Origin: an uncultured Woeseiaceae bacterium
Lineage (GTDB): Bacteria > Pseudomonadota > Gammaproteobacteria > Woeseiales > Woeseiaceae
DNA: 5,446 bases
Assembly: GCA_947259435.1 (NCBI GenBank)
Contig: CAMYMP010000088.1
Coordinates: 1-5,446, forward strand
Direction: 5' to 3'
The notes under the pieces are model-generated. The model searched no databases. It saw only the letters and a list, made by a program, of their open reading frames with translations, and was not told the DNA's origin. Positions 4,922 to 5,446 of the stretch are shown here, piece after piece (the first letter of the stretch is position 1; each line of letters opens with the position of its first letter). The position numbers and the translations under genes are program-made.

Positions 4922-5446
4922 ATGGTCCGACTGACCTTTTTGACATTCATCTTCGTGCTGTCCGCCTGCGCTACCTTGGTGGAACAACGTTTTTGCGAGA
5001 ACGACCTCTTCGTTGTCGATGCACGGCATGATGGCGGCGACCTCGACAAGTGCAGGTTCAAAGCAGATAACGCGGTTGAACTCACCTTCCGGCCCGAAGA
5101 TTTCAAGGTTAGCGACGCTTTCAGCTGGTTCTCGTTTCGCGTGACAGCGAAAGAGCCGGGTGCCATTCAAATCCGCCTGAAGTTTCCGGACAACTACGCC
5201 CGGTTTTGGCCCAAGATCAGCACGGATGGCAAAGACTGGCAGCGCGCAACTGAAGAATCCGTGACGCTGACCGACAACGGCAAACACATGCAGCTGTTGC
5301 TGCACGTAGACGCATCCGGCGCGTGGGTCTCTGCGCAGGAACTGTTCACACAGGAGTCGTACGAAAAGTGGTTCGAAGAACTGGCAGCACACGCCGAGAT
5401 TCGGAGCGCGGTTATCGGCAGAAGTGTCGAAGGCCGCCCCATCCGG
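4922..5446 (+). CDS. Lipoprotein M14-family zinc carboxypeptidase, CCP-like (N-terminal part, 3' partial)
   Basis: The frame is open from ATG 4922 to the window end, 175 codons, with no stop. A GTG directly before the ATG (4919) is an alternative start. Seen: a short signal MVRLTFLTFIFVLSAC with lipobox Leu-Ser-Ala-Cys16, then Ala17, which favours outer-membrane sorting. A beta-rich domain (~25-135) contains WFSFRV (69-74), FPDNYARFWPKIS and STDGKDWQ. This resembles the N-domain that precedes the peptidase domain in cytosolic-carboxypeptidase-type M14 enzymes. Then come WVSAQELFTQESYEKW (135-150) and IGRSVEGRPI (165-174), typical of the start of the M14 catalytic domain. The zinc-binding His-x2-Glu should follow but lies outside the window, so activity cannot be checked. 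The family removes C-terminal residues from peptides. The envelope location suggests action on exogenous or cell-wall peptides, which is inference. Cys25 and Cys44 might form a disulfide. Confidence 0.85.
   Translation, partial: MVRLTFLTFIFVLSACATLVEQRFCENDLFVVDARHDGGDLDKCRFKADNAVELTFRPEDFKVSDAFSWFSFRVTAKEPGAIQIRLKFPDNYARFWPKISTDGKDWQRATEESVTLTDNGKHMQLLLHVDASGAWVSAQELFTQESYEKWFEELAAHAEIRSAVIGRSVEGRPIR

Overview
The window looks like an ordinary chromosomal stretch from a Gram-negative bacterium, most likely a gammaproteobacterium. The evidence is an autotransporter beta-barrel, an outer-membrane-type lipoprotein signal and an Fnr-type regulator with all four iron-sulfur cysteines. The assignment to Gammaproteobacteria is inference from protein character only. 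I see no tRNA, rRNA, CRISPR array, insertion sequence or integration site. Five protein-coding genes fill almost all of the window, and two of them run off its ends.

Layout: (1) 1-1653, plus strand: the C-terminal 550 residues of an autotransporter, made of the end of a beta-helix passenger, a linker and the outer-membrane barrel. (2) 1654-1766: tail-to-tail spacer with a nested hairpin and a strong GC-rich hairpin. The latter has seven A on one side and TTTT on the other, so it can terminate both convergent transcripts, best on the minus strand. (3) 1767-2078, minus strand: a 103-residue ABM-like (dimeric alpha-beta barrel) protein with a strong Shine-Dalgarno. (4) 2079-2278: the most structured non-coding DNA here, a divergent regulatory region with an FNR/ANR-like box, a GC-rich inverted repeat and a bulged stem-loop. 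(5) 2279-3010, plus strand: an Fnr/Anr-family oxygen-sensing regulator. (6) 3035-4873, minus strand: a 612-residue membrane protein joining an alpha/beta-hydrolase domain (GHSAGG) to about eight C-terminal membrane helices. (7) 4922-5446, plus strand: the first 175 residues of a lipoprotein resembling cytosolic-carboxypeptidase-type M14 peptidases, cut before its zinc site.

Working together: the best-supported link is regulatory. The box at 2189-2202 lies between the Fnr-like gene and the divergent ABM-like gene. Its distance from possible -10 elements would suit oxygen-controlled transcription of the regulator itself and perhaps of the ABM-like gene. The other genes are envelope proteins: autotransporter, membrane-anchored hydrolase and lipoprotein peptidase. 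The last two are divergent with only 48 bases between their starts. No clear multi-gene defence or biosynthetic system is visible. The least familiar object is the hydrolase-polytopic membrane fusion.
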